Assembly (NCBI GenBank): GCA_016938135.1
Contig: JAFGVD010000003.1
Coordinates: 62,001-126,000, forward strand
Length of the DNA: 64,000 bases
Direction of reading: 5' to 3'
Source of the DNA: Coriobacteriia bacterium
GTDB lineage: Bacteria > Actinomycetota > Coriobacteriia > Anaerosomatales > Anaerosomataceae
A program made the position numbers and the translations under genes. This document shows, piece by piece, positions 39,662 through 49,474 of the stretch. The first letter of the stretch is position 1, and every line of letters starts with the position of its first letter. The notes below the pieces were generated by a model. That model was not told where the DNA came from and ran no database searches. It saw nothing but the letters and a program-made list of their open reading frames with translations.

Positions 39662-40594
39662 TCAACCGATGGTGGGTCCACGTCTGGGCAGCGCTTCTGT
39701 GACCTCATGCAGGGTCTCCAGGGCGGTGGAGACGATGGGATTGCTGCCGCTGCCGCGACGGATCACGGCCACTTCCCGGCGAGTGATGTCCATGTCCGTG
39801 GGGACGTGGAAGACGATGCCCGGGTAGTCCGCGAACAGCGCCAGTGGCGGCACAAGGGTGACGCCTAGTCCCTGTGCGACGCAAGCTAGGATGACCTGGT
39901 AGTCGTTGCTCTGCAAATTGAGCTTGGGCTCGAACCCGGCCTCGTGTCCTACGCTGCGGGTGACCTCCATGAACGGCGCCCCTTCGCGCCCGACGACCCA
40001 CTCTTCGGTCTTGAAGTCGGCCACCGCAACGGGACCTGCCGCAAGGGGATGGGAGGCCGGAACCGCGAGGTAGATCGGCTCAGACATCAAGACGTGACGC
40101 TCAACGCCCGGATCCTCAGGGACCGGCAGGTGGTCGAACTCGTAGGTGACCACGACGTCTATCTCGCGCACCTTGAGCAGCGGGATCGACTCCTCCGGTT
40201 CGAGGTCAGTCATGGCGAGCTCAAGGCGGGGGTGGCGGTCACGCAACAGCGCGAGCGCGGGCGCAAGCAGTGCCCGTGCCGCAGTGGGGAAGGCGCATAT
40301 GCGCAGCCGACCCGCAACGCCGTGCGAGATGTCGCTCAGGTCCGCTTCGGCTTCTTCAAGGACCGCGAGCACTCGCTCAGTGTGGTCCACAAGCCGCTTG
40401 CCTGCAGGAGTGAGTCGCACTCCGCGCCCCATGCGCTCCAGCAGCTGTGTGCCTGCCTCGCGCTCGAGGGCGGCCATGTGCTGGCTGACTGCCGAGGGCG
40501 TGAGGTAGAGCGCCTCGGCAGCAGCGGCGATCCCGCCACGGGCCGCGACCTCACGAAGGATACTCATGCGATGGACGTTTAGCATTAAGTGCAT
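39662..40594 (-). CDS. LysR family transcriptional regulator
   Basis: LREVAARGGIAAAAEALYLTPSAVSQHMAALEREAGTQLLERMGRGVRLTPAG HTH. Confidence 0.92.
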   Translation of the reverse strand: MHLMLNVHRMSILREVAARGGIAAAAEALYLTPSAVSQHMAALEREAGTQLLERMGRGVRLTPAGKRLVDHTERVLAVLEEAEADLSDISHGVAGRLRICAFPTAARALLAPALALLRDRHPRLELAMTDLEPEESIPLLKVREIDVVVTYEFDHLPVPEDPGVERHVLMSEPIYLAVPASHPLAAGPVAVADFKTEEWVVGREGAPFMEVTRSVGHEAGFEPKLNLQSNDYQVILACVAQGLGVTLVPPLALFADYPGIVFHVPTDMDITRREVAVIRRGSGSNPIVSTALETLHEVTEALPRRGPTIG

Positions 40595-40691
40595 CTTACG
40601 AAATGGCGAGGAAAGCGACAATGCCACTGAGCCTTCTTGAGGCGAGACCATATAGCCGACGAAGCTGAGGTCGCGTCTTCAGGCATCGTAC

Positions 40692-41015
40692 GTGGTCGTC
40701 TCGCGTCCGGTTCTGAATCCCATCCAGATGATGCCCGGCGCGGAGAACGTGGCGCTGCTCATGCCCCTGGGCACAGGCGACCTCGACGATGTGAGCGGTG
40801 ATCTTGTGCTGGACTCCTCGGCCAAGCCGAGCCTGTCTCACGGTGCTACCGTCTACCTGGATGCCCAGGGCGACATCTCTGGCATGCTCACGCGTGTCAC
40901 CGAGGCGGGCGGTAGGACTCTGGACGAGCCTGTGAACATGGGCAAGATGGTGGGGTGGATCGCGTTCTTCGAGGACTCCGAGGGCAACCGGGTCGGGCTG
41001 CACCAGTCCGCGTGA
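40692..41015 (+). pseudogene. VOC/glyoxalase-like protein, apparently missing its N-terminal part
   Basis: C-terminal half ATVYLDAQGDISGMLTRVTEAGGRTLDEPVNMGKMVGWIAFFEDSEGNRVGLHQS is VOC-like; upstream reading frame closes quickly. Confidence 0.5.
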
Positions 41016-41048
41016 AGCGCTGATCAGCCGCGCCGCTTGAATCGGCCC

Positions 41049-42314
41049 CTACGCTGCCAGGGTCGTATGGATGTCGTTGGTGATCACGGGTTCCGCGATC
41101 GGCTCGGGAGCCTTGGTGAGAAACGTCCCGGTAGCAGCGAGCAGGCACAACAACGCCGCCACGGCATATGCCGCCGTGTACGAGCCCGTGGAGTCGACGA
41201 TGCTGCCGGCAACCATCGAGCCGAACACGCCGCCTACGCCCCACGCCGTGAACACCAGTCCGTAGTTCACTCCAAGGTGCGAGGTGCCAAAGAAGCTCGC
41301 CGTCGCCGAGGGGAACAGCGCGAGGTTGGCGCCGTAGCAAAAGCCGATACCCGCAGCCACCGGGATCAGCGACAGCGGCGTTGCCGCGACGGTGACTGCA
41401 CCCATCATGAGCGCCTGTGTCACGAACACCACGAACATGGTGCGCGTCTCTCCAAAGCGATCTGCCGCGGTGCCGGCGACGATACGGCCCGAGGCATTGC
41501 CCACGGCGAGGACTGCGACCAACCCGAAGCCCATATCGATGCCGGGAAGCTGCGCAGCGGCGATCTTCGCCATGTGCCCGATGATCATCAGCCCCGCGAA
41601 CGCTGAGAACGCGTACATCAGCCAGAGCAACACGAACTGCCGGGTCTTCAGCATCTCTCGCCAGCCCAGGTCCTGACGGGCCGGGTGGGTATGCGAAGCG
41701 TCGCTCGCGGCCTTCGCCATCGTTGCCATGTGCTCGGCCGGGGGGTTGATGAGCAACTGCGAGAACGAAACGATGGCCACAAGAAACGCGCCGCCCAGCA
41801 GCCGGAGCGTGGTCGCAATACCTGCCGAGTGGATCAGCGCTGATGTGAGCGGTGCGATGTAGACAGAGGCGAGGCCGAATCCGCTCACAACGAGGCCCGT
41901 GATGAACCCCTTGCGCCTGGCGGGGAACCACTTCACGGCGGCGGGCGTGGCCGCGGCGTATCCCAGGCCGATGCCCGTACCGCCCATTACGCCGAAGCCC
42001 ATAATCATCGGCCATGCTGCGTCTGCGCTGGCGAACGATGCTGTGATCAGGCCGGCGCCGGTGAGCAGGCCGCCAAGCGTCGCAACCATCCGGGGACCGA
42101 AGCGGTCTTGTGCCCGTCCTGCGAAGACCATGGAAAGCGCGAACATCCCCACGGCGGTCGCATACGGCAGGCTGGACTGTCCTGCCGACCAGCTCCATTC
42201 CGCATTCAGTGCTTTGGCGATGACGCTCCAGGAGTACAAGACGCCCAGTGCAAGGTTGATGCCCAGGCCTGCAAACGTGACTACCCAGCCACGTGGGGAA
42301 GTGCGAGGGTTCAT
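41049..42314 (-). CDS. OFA family MFS transporter
   Basis: RGWVVTFAGLGINLALGVLYSWSVIAKAL and 12-TM pattern. Confidence 0.85.
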   Translation of the reverse strand: MNPRTSPRGWVVTFAGLGINLALGVLYSWSVIAKALNAEWSWSAGQSSLPYATAVGMFALSMVFAGRAQDRFGPRMVATLGGLLTGAGLITASFASADAAWPMIMGFGVMGGTGIGLGYAAATPAAVKWFPARRKGFITGLVVSGFGLASVYIAPLTSALIHSAGIATTLRLLGGAFLVAIVSFSQLLINPPAEHMATMAKAASDASHTHPARQDLGWREMLKTRQFVLLWLMYAFSAFAGLMIIGHMAKIAAAQLPGIDMGFGLVAVLAVGNASGRIVAGTAADRFGETRTMFVVFVTQALMMGAVTVAATPLSLIPVAAGIGFCYGANLALFPSATASFFGTSHLGVNYGLVFTAWGVGGVFGSMVAGSIVDSTGSYTAAYAVAALLCLLAATGTFLTKAPEPIAEPVITNDIHTTLAA

Positions 42315-42535
42315 AAGGGCTCCAGAGTCCTTAAGACGGATACGTTGCGCGGCTTTCGGGCCCCCAGTGAGCCGCCGCACGTTAGGCGCAGTCTGCCATG
42401 CATGAGCGGAGAGACAAACCTTTGGAGCCCCAAGTGGCGGTACTACGACGGTGAACGGCATCTGACGCGGATCACCCGCATCGCCAGCGGCGATGCGGGT
42501 GATCGAGTTGGTACAGATAAGACCCCGAAGAGCGT

Positions 42536-43108
42536 CTAGTAGTTCTCTGCCAGCAGCTCGTAGTAGGACTGCGGGTGCAGGCATGCCGGGCACTCCTCGG
42601 GCGCCTCGGTGCCGCGGTGGACGTAGCCACAGTTGCGGCACTTCCACAGCACTTCTTCGCCGCGCCGGAAGACAAGGCCAGCCTCCACGTTCGCAAGCAG
42701 CTTGCGGTATCGCGCCTCGTGGTGCTCCTCGACTTCGGCGATCTCACGCCACGCGGTGGCGATGTCGGCAAAGCCTTCAGCTTCGGCCACGCGCGCAAAG
42801 TCGGGGTAGAGCGTGCCCCACTCCTCAAGCTCGCCGTCCGCGGCGGCAAGGAGGTTCTCGGCAGTCGTGCCGATGCGGCCCGCCGGATAGGTGGCGGTTA
42901 TCTCGGCGTTTCCGCCTTCAAGGAATTTGAAGAAGACCTTCGCGTGCTCCTTCTCGTTATCGGCAGTCTCGGTGAACAGCGCCGAGATCTGCTCAAAGCC
43001 TTCTTTCTTGGCAGCGCTGGCGAAGTAGTTGTAGCGCATGCGCGCCTGGCTCTCACCGGCGAAGGACTTCAGTAGGTTCTTTTCAGTCTGCGTGCCTTTG
43101 ATGCTCAT
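42536..43108 (-). CDS. Rubrerythrin
   Basis: IKGTQTEKNLLKSFAGESQARMRYNYFASAAKKEG; C-terminal WKCRNCGYVHRGTEAPEECPACLHPQSYYEL. Confidence 0.96.
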   Translation of the reverse strand: MSIKGTQTEKNLLKSFAGESQARMRYNYFASAAKKEGFEQISALFTETADNEKEHAKVFFKFLEGGNAEITATYPAGRIGTTAENLLAAADGELEEWGTLYPDFARVAEAEGFADIATAWREIAEVEEHHEARYRKLLANVEAGLVFRRGEEVLWKCRNCGYVHRGTEAPEECPACLHPQSYYELLAENY

Positions 43109-43207
43109 GGGCGACCTCCCGGTCATCAGGGGATAGGGACAATAATAGTGCTTACCCCAAGTCTACCCGCCGCTCACGGCAGCTCAATACCGCGTGAGGA
43201 TGATGTT

Positions 43208-44071
43208 TTACAGCGCGTGCCACCAGCCGGAGTGGCCTTTGACGTAGAACTCGATGCTGCCCTTGGCGAGCAACCCGCCCAGGAAGCCTTTCACCGTGGT
43301 GACCGCGAGCCAGTATTGCGCGGGGTTGTCCGAGAGGCATCTATCCGCCGAGATGAGCGCGATGATCTCCTCGGTGGTGCGCGCCTGGTCAAGCAGCTGC
43401 AGCACGAGCGCCTCGATCCCTTTGATCTGACGGATGTGGTGCTCGATGTGGCGCAGACTGTCGGCCTGGCTCACGGGATGGCCGTGCGCGGGCACGAGCC
43501 ACTCGTATTCCATGCCGGCGATCGCTTCCAGAGAGGCCACTACCAGATCCGGGTCGATGGCGTAGGGAAGCGGATGCCGCTCCCACAACTCCTCAAGATA
43601 GAGCGCGTCGCCGGAGAAGAGCACCCCGTCGCGTGTCAGAAAGCCGCAGTGTCCAAGGGTGTGTCCGGGGAGGGGGACCACGGTTGCGCGCGGGTCGTCC
43701 CAGTCCTCCAGGTAGCCGTCCACCTTACATGGCTCGCCACGGAACAGCCTGGTGATCAGAAGGTCGCTGGGCTTGGCCCACGAGAACATCCCGCGGATGT
43801 TGACCTCGGGGTTCTCTATCAGCGTCGCGTCATCGCGTGCGGCCCACACGCTGGCGCCCATGTCGCGGATGAACGCTCCTGCCGAGAAGTGATCGGCGTG
43901 CCCGTGGGTGATGCCGAGTCGATCGACGCCGATACCCTCGTAGACGGACTCGTCCGGGCTGGTGTCGATGGCCAGTCCGAGGACGAAGCCGGCGTTGGTC
44001 AATCCGGGGACGTAGCGCGTGTCCCCAGCAAGAGGCTGTGCATCACGAGGTATCTTCACCGCAGGTGACAT
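43208..44071 (-). CDS. MBL-fold metallo-hydrolase
   Basis: GITHGHADHFSAGAFI; VPLPGHTLGHCGFL; FSGDALY. Confidence 0.9.
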   Translation of the reverse strand: MSPAVKIPRDAQPLAGDTRYVPGLTNAGFVLGLAIDTSPDESVYEGIGVDRLGITHGHADHFSAGAFIRDMGASVWAARDDATLIENPEVNIRGMFSWAKPSDLLITRLFRGEPCKVDGYLEDWDDPRATVVPLPGHTLGHCGFLTRDGVLFSGDALYLEELWERHPLPYAIDPDLVVASLEAIAGMEYEWLVPAHGHPVSQADSLRHIEHHIRQIKGIEALVLQLLDQARTTEEIIALISADRCLSDNPAQYWLAVTTVKGFLGGLLAKGSIEFYVKGHSGWWHAL

Positions 44072-44074
44072 GGC

Positions 44075-44659
44075 TTAGGCGCTCACTGCCATGGAGGCAA
44101 GGCGCAAGACCTGCTCGGCCACGAACTCCAGGGACTTGTCCGGGTCGAACACGAGCCAGTCCAGGGCAGCCGTGACGGTCATGCCGAACAGTGCCGAGGC
44201 TGCGAAGTCAGGATCGATGTCGGACCTGATCGCGCCGTTTTTCACGCCGTCGTCGATCGCGTCGCGGATGAAGCCGATGATCTCGCGGCGCAGAAGCACC
44301 AGCGTCTCTCGCCACATGCGGTCTTCTCGCCAGAGCTCCGTCACGAGCATCTTGGCGAATGCGCGATTCTCCCTGATCCACTCCAGTTCCGCGCGGATGA
44401 GGGCATCGATGCGTGACATGGGATCGTAGGCGCCTGCCGCTGCGGTCCGGAAGTGGACAACGAGTGGCGCGAGTTGCTCGGCGATCAGCGCCTCGACGAG
44501 CTCGGCTTTGCCCGCGAAGTGGTAGTAGACCGTGCCCTTGGCCACGCCGGCCCGGTCGACGATCTCATCCACCGTCGTACCGCTGAAACCCTTCTCGCTG
44601 ATCAGCTGAAGGGCCGCGTCGAACATACGGCTTCGGGTGTTCTCGGCTCGCGTGGCCAC
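44075..44659 (-). CDS. TetR/AcrR family regulator
   Basis: RMFDAALQLISEKGFSGTTVDEIVDRAGVAKGTVYYHFAGKAELVEALI. Confidence 0.93.
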   Translation of the reverse strand: MATRAENTRSRMFDAALQLISEKGFSGTTVDEIVDRAGVAKGTVYYHFAGKAELVEALIAEQLAPLVVHFRTAAAGAYDPMSRIDALIRAELEWIRENRAFAKMLVTELWREDRMWRETLVLLRREIIGFIRDAIDDGVKNGAIRSDIDPDFAASALFGMTVTAALDWLVFDPDKSLEFVAEQVLRLASMAVSA

Positions 44660-44696
44660 GGGTACTCCTCTTGTCGGGCTTCTCTTGCGATTCTAG

Positions 44697-44733
44697 CGGA
44701 GCGCCGGACCACGCGCCCGACGCTCCGCTCTTT
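44697..44733 (-). terminator. Terminator-like inverted repeat downstream of the YhgE/Pip gene
   Basis: GCGGAGCG...CGCTCCGC. Confidence 0.45.
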
Positions 44734-44737
44734 GTCG

Positions 44738-46972
44738 TTAGATCTCCAGCGCCGGCTTGAGGCGCTCCGCGTCCCAGGTGCGCGCGCGTCGTGCGGTGAT
44801 CGATGTCAGCGCGAGGCTGGCGATGGTGAATGCGCCAAGCACAAGTGCGCTCTGCCCCATCGCCGACCAGTCCCCTCCGGAGACCGCCTGCCTCAGACCC
44901 GAGACCACATATGTCATGGGGAGGTAGGGGTTGATCGCCTTGAAGAACCCGGGCGCCGTCTCAAGCGGGAACGTTCCTGCTGAGGAGGTCAGCTGCAGCA
45001 TGAGAAGGACGATGGACAGGAACTTGCCGATGGCGCCGAACGCTCCGGAGAGCCACTGCAGCACCGCTACGAAGGTCACTGCGGAGAGTGCCGTGAAGCC
45101 GTAGAGCATGAGGGCGCTTCTCGGCTCAAGACCCAGCCCGAACTGCAACACCAGCAGCATGACGACCGCCTGAGCAACGCCGATGAGCGCTGCAGGCCAG
45201 AAGCCTGCCAGGGCTACGACCACAGGATTGCGTCGCTCCTCTATGGGCTTGGGAGGCAAGGGAGTCGCGATGAAGAATGCCATCAGGGCGCCCACCCAGA
45301 GCGCAAGCGGGATGAAGTAGGGCGAGAAGCCGGTACCGTAGTTGGGGACGGCATCCATCGCGTCGACGTCCAAGACGACCGGGTCGCTCATCATCGCAGC
45401 GTTCGCCGCGCGGGTCTCATCGTCGTAGAGCGGCACGTCCGCAGCACCTGCGGTGAGCCCGTCAGCCAGCTCGATAGAGCCATCGATCGCGGGTGTCAGG
45501 CCTTCGGCTAGCTCGGCCGCACCCGAGTCCAGAAGTGCGAGTCCGCTCACCAGCTCGCCGCTGGCCGAAGAGGCCAGGCTTGCACCAGCCGCCAGGTCTG
45601 ACGTGCCTGCCGAGAGAGCCGATGCGCCCGCACTCAGTGCGGTAGCTCCGCTGTTCGCCGTGCTGATGCCTGCGGCCAGCTCGACCGCACCACTGGAGAG
45701 GCTTGTGGCGCCGTTCGCGAGAAGAGACGCGCCAGTGGAGGCCTCCGCTACGTTCTGCGAGAGCAGCGCTGCTCCATCACTGAGTTGAGAGGCTCCATCG
45801 GCCACCTGCTCCGCGCCTGCAACCAATGCCGAGAAGCTGGCCACGCCGGATTCAAGTCCTGTCTGCAGGTCGCTGGCACCCTGGTCTGTTGCCTGGGCAT
45901 AGCCCAGTGCCTGGGCGAACGTTGCGTCGCCGGCTGCCGATGGGTTTGCGGCCAGGTATGCCTGAAGCAGTCCCACGACCGCGCTGGTTCCTGAATGGAC
46001 GTCGGCGGCACCGCTGCTCGCGGTACCGACGGATGTCGCTGCCTGCGCGACGCCGGCATTGAGCTGCGCAGCGCCGGTATTGAGGGCAGAGGCTGAACTC
46101 GCCATATAGGCGGAGCCATCAGATATCTGCGTCAGGCCGGCAGAGAGCGCCGCAGTCTTCGTAGCCAGGTAGTCCGCGCCGGTCGAGAGGCTGGTCGCAC
46201 CCTCGTCGGCATCGCTCAGACCGACGCTGAGCGCGCCAAGCCCTCCGTCGAGCTGCGCAGCGCCGGCGTCTGCCGTGACCGCACCGGCGGCCAGGTCGCT
46301 CAGGCCGGAGGAAAGCTCCACTCCGCCTGCATGCGCCGTGCCCAGACCGCTCGCGAGCTCATTCGCCCCGTCGCGTGCCCCGGCAAGCCCGCTCGCCAGG
46401 TCGCTGGCGCCCAGTGCGGCTTCGGTCAGCGAGCCGTTCATCTCCGAGAAGCCCAGGAAGATCGTGTCCAGGTACGCTTCTGAAGCGTTTGCCGCCGCCG
46501 CTGCGCGGACCTCGGAGAAGACCGTGTTGCCGATCTGGCTAGCAAGCAGGTTGGCTGACTCGTGCTCCACTACCTCAAGATGCGCGGGAGTGGGGTCTTC
46601 GCTGTTCGCTGTTGCAAGGTCTGCGCTGAACTCTGCCGGGATCGTGAGCGAGAGGTAGTAGGTCCCATCCTCTAGTCCGGCCTGCGCGGTCTTTGCCGAG
46701 ACCACGTCCCAGCCCATGGTCTTCCTGTCCAGTAGTTCGTCAACAAGACCGGCTCCGGCATCCAGTGACTCGCCATCCACCATCACCGCTTGATCCTCAT
46801 TGATCAACGCCACCGGGAGGTCTTCGAGTCCCTGGTAAGGATCCCAAAACGCCCAGAGGTAGAGCGCGCCATAGAGAAGGGGGACGAGCGTGATCACGAC
46901 CGTCGCCATCCGGACGCGCCTGTCACCGAGAAGTCGCTTTATCTCGGCTCGCGCGATCTGTACCGATTGCAT
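44738..46972 (-). CDS. YhgE/Pip family membrane protein
   Basis: N-terminal DRRVRMATVVITLVPLLYGALYLWAFWDPYQGLEDLPVALINEDQA; A/G/S-rich coiled middle; C-terminal TM block. Confidence 0.92.
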   Translation of the reverse strand: MQSVQIARAEIKRLLGDRRVRMATVVITLVPLLYGALYLWAFWDPYQGLEDLPVALINEDQAVMVDGESLDAGAGLVDELLDRKTMGWDVVSAKTAQAGLEDGTYYLSLTIPAEFSADLATANSEDPTPAHLEVVEHESANLLASQIGNTVFSEVRAAAAANASEAYLDTIFLGFSEMNGSLTEAALGASDLASGLAGARDGANELASGLGTAHAGGVELSSGLSDLAAGAVTADAGAAQLDGGLGALSVGLSDADEGATSLSTGADYLATKTAALSAGLTQISDGSAYMASSASALNTGAAQLNAGVAQAATSVGTASSGAADVHSGTSAVVGLLQAYLAANPSAAGDATFAQALGYAQATDQGASDLQTGLESGVASFSALVAGAEQVADGASQLSDGAALLSQNVAEASTGASLLANGATSLSSGAVELAAGISTANSGATALSAGASALSAGTSDLAAGASLASSASGELVSGLALLDSGAAELAEGLTPAIDGSIELADGLTAGAADVPLYDDETRAANAAMMSDPVVLDVDAMDAVPNYGTGFSPYFIPLALWVGALMAFFIATPLPPKPIEERRNPVVVALAGFWPAALIGVAQAVVMLLVLQFGLGLEPRSALMLYGFTALSAVTFVAVLQWLSGAFGAIGKFLSIVLLMLQLTSSAGTFPLETAPGFFKAINPYLPMTYVVSGLRQAVSGGDWSAMGQSALVLGAFTIASLALTSITARRARTWDAERLKPALEI

Positions 46973-47011
46973 GGTGCTTCCTTTCCGTTCCTAGTGTTCC
47001 GCAATAGCTAA

Positions 47012-47025
47012 ACTGACTAGTCAGT
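47012..47025. promoter_or_regulatory. Perfect palindromic operator upstream of the YhgE/Pip gene
   Basis: ACTGACTAGTCAGT, 14-bp perfect palindrome. Confidence 0.6.
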
Positions 47026-47080
47026 CTAGTACGAGGACACGAGAAGGTCAACTGGGACATAGGAGAAGGGGAAGGTCAGC

Positions 47081-48721
47081 TTAGGCGGCGGAGTCGGGCT
47101 GTGCCAGAGCCTCTGCCAGCGTTGCCGAGACAGGCATGCCCAGCATCGCGCTTACGCCAGCCTTGTCGAGCTTGCCGGTGACGAGGCCATTCGCGCAGCA
47201 AAGCCGCACATCGATCCCGTGTTTCGCGGAGCGCTGTATGACCTCTTTGAGCGCGATGATGCCGGTGAGGTCGATGAACGGGACGTGCTTGAGGCTGACC
47301 ACCAGCATGGTCGGTTCGGTGTGTGTGTGTTCGAGCGCCCTCTCAAACTGTTGGACAGCTCCGAAGAAGAACGGCCCCTCGATCGCGTAGACCAAGACGC
47401 CTTCGGGCACCATCGGGCAGGAAGCGCCCACGATCTTCTCGGCGATCTCGTCGGCTTCCATCGTGCGTGTTTCCACCGAGGTGGACATCCGGCTCATGAG
47501 GTTGAGCATGGCGAGGATGACACCCACGTTCACGGCTACGATGATGTCTGTGAATACCGTCAGCACGAGGGTGATGAGCATGATGGCGACATCGGCACGC
47601 GGCGCGCGCTTGATGGTGCGGATCACCCGCGGTGCGTCGCTCATGTTGTACGACACGACGAAGATGACCCCGGCAAGTGTCGCCAAGGGTACGTTGAAAG
47701 CGAGCGGCGCCAGCACGACCACGCCGACCAGCAGGGTGCATGAGGTGACGATGCCCGCCAATGGGCTGGTGGCACCGTTGCGTACGCTGGTGGCGCTGCG
47801 CGCGACGGCGCCTGCCGCTGCAAAGCCGCCGAAAAGCGCGGCACCTATGTTCGCGATTCCCTGGCCCACGAGTTCTTGATCCGAGTCGTGACGATGACCT
47901 GTGACCCCGTCGACCACCGTGGCGGACAGAAGTGACACTATCGAGCCGAGCAATGCGATGGTGAATGCGGGACGCAGCAGCTCGAGCACGCTGCTAAGGG
48001 GCAGCACGGGAAGAGTGAACGCGGGTAACCCCTTGGGGAGGCCGTTGTATGCCGTTCCGATGGTGGCGATGCCATCGATATGGAAGAGCGACTGCACCAC
48101 AGTGGCGATCACGAGCGCCACTATCGGGCTTGGCACTTTGCCCAGGCCGGGGATCTTGGGCCAGATGAGTATGACTGCGATGCTCGCAACGCCGAACAGC
48201 GTGGTCGCCGGATGCAGTCCTGGAAGTGCTGCAAACAGTGACAGCAGCTTCTGCCCGAAGCTGTCCCCGGTCACCTCCCCCAGGCCAAAGAAGTTCTGCC
48301 ATTGGCTGACCCAGATAAGCACCGCTACGCCGGATGTGAAGCCGATGACGACCGGCTCGGGGATGAATCGGATGACCCTGCCCAGCTTCGTGAGGCCGAA
48401 GATCGCCATGATAATGCCCGCAAGGATGGTGGCGACCTGCAGCCCTGCCATTCCGTACTTGGCTGTGACGCTGAAGAGCAGTACAGCGAAGGCGCCGGTG
48501 GGACCGGTGATCTGCACTCGCGTCCCGCCGAACAACGAGGCGAGAGCTCCGGCGGCTATCGAGGTGTAGAGTCCCTGGACGGGTGTAGCGCCGGAGGCGA
48601 TGGCGAACGCCATCGAGAGGGGTATCGAGACTACGCCGACCACGATGCCGGCAGTGATATTGCGCATCCAGTTGTCGCGACGGAGCAGACCCGCGCGCCA
48701 TGCTTCAGTGATAGCAGTCAT
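47081..48721 (-). CDS. SulP family inorganic anion transporter with C-terminal STAS domain
   Basis: NITAGIVVGVVSIPLSMAFAIASGATPVQGLYTSIAAG; C-terminal STAS VPFIDLTGIIALKEV. Confidence 0.95.
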   Translation of the reverse strand: MTAITEAWRAGLLRRDNWMRNITAGIVVGVVSIPLSMAFAIASGATPVQGLYTSIAAGALASLFGGTRVQITGPTGAFAVLLFSVTAKYGMAGLQVATILAGIIMAIFGLTKLGRVIRFIPEPVVIGFTSGVAVLIWVSQWQNFFGLGEVTGDSFGQKLLSLFAALPGLHPATTLFGVASIAVILIWPKIPGLGKVPSPIVALVIATVVQSLFHIDGIATIGTAYNGLPKGLPAFTLPVLPLSSVLELLRPAFTIALLGSIVSLLSATVVDGVTGHRHDSDQELVGQGIANIGAALFGGFAAAGAVARSATSVRNGATSPLAGIVTSCTLLVGVVVLAPLAFNVPLATLAGVIFVVSYNMSDAPRVIRTIKRAPRADVAIMLITLVLTVFTDIIVAVNVGVILAMLNLMSRMSTSVETRTMEADEIAEKIVGASCPMVPEGVLVYAIEGPFFFGAVQQFERALEHTHTEPTMLVVSLKHVPFIDLTGIIALKEVIQRSAKHGIDVRLCCANGLVTGKLDKAGVSAMLGMPVSATLAEALAQPDSAA

Positions 48722-48825
48722 TATCCACAAGCTGTCAGGGGACGAGATTCACTACGCTACCACTATCCGGGTTAACGAGGGTGAGCTGCTGGTGACGTCT
48801 CGGTGACGATACGCAGTTTCGGTGT

Positions 48826-49209
48826 TTAGACCGCTGTGCGGCTGACCTCTTCGGCACGCCGCTCGATGATGTGGTTGTTCTTGTCGACGAAGACCGCGCG
48901 TGGCTCCCAGGCCTGCACCTCGGCGTCCTCCAGCTGGACGAACGCCGCGATGATCACGAGGTCGCCCGCATGCACCAGGTGTGCTGCTGCGCCGTTGACG
49001 CACACGACGCCGGAGCCGCGGGGCCCCGCGAGCGCGTAGGTGGTGAGGCGCGCGCCGCTGGTGACGTCCCAGATGTCGACGGCCTCGTTGGGGATGATCC
49101 CGGCGGCGTCGAGCAGGTCGGTGTCGACCGTGACGCTGCCTTCGTAGTCCAGGTCGGCTTCGGTCACCGTCGCGCGGTGTATCTTGCCGCCCAGCATCGT
49201 TCTGTGCAT
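48826..49209 (-). CDS. panD: Aspartate 1-decarboxylase
   Basis: [53 protein letters not shown]. Confidence 0.96.
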   Translation of the reverse strand: MHRTMLGGKIHRATVTEADLDYEGSVTVDTDLLDAAGIIPNEAVDIWDVTSGARLTTYALAGPRGSGVVCVNGAAAHLVHAGDLVIIAAFVQLEDAEVQAWEPRAVFVDKNNHIIERRAEEVSRTAV

Positions 49210-49474
49210 GTGTCGCTCCGTTCCCGGGTACCCGCCGAACAGGTCGAGTCTCAGCCTCGGTGTCGTGCCGGGATTGTAGCACGTGACGTGCCGTTCTTCT
49301 TAGACACCGTGGTATCATCGAGAAGTCCTTTTGGCCTGCACGCGGGGAGGTGACGTTGATGGTTGCGATAGCCGCAGGGGCGGCATGCCCGCCCGTATCG
49401 ACGTACGCCGCAAACCCGGTGCACCGCGCCATCTGACGTCATGAGCGTGGGCACCACGACGAACGGACCCCACG

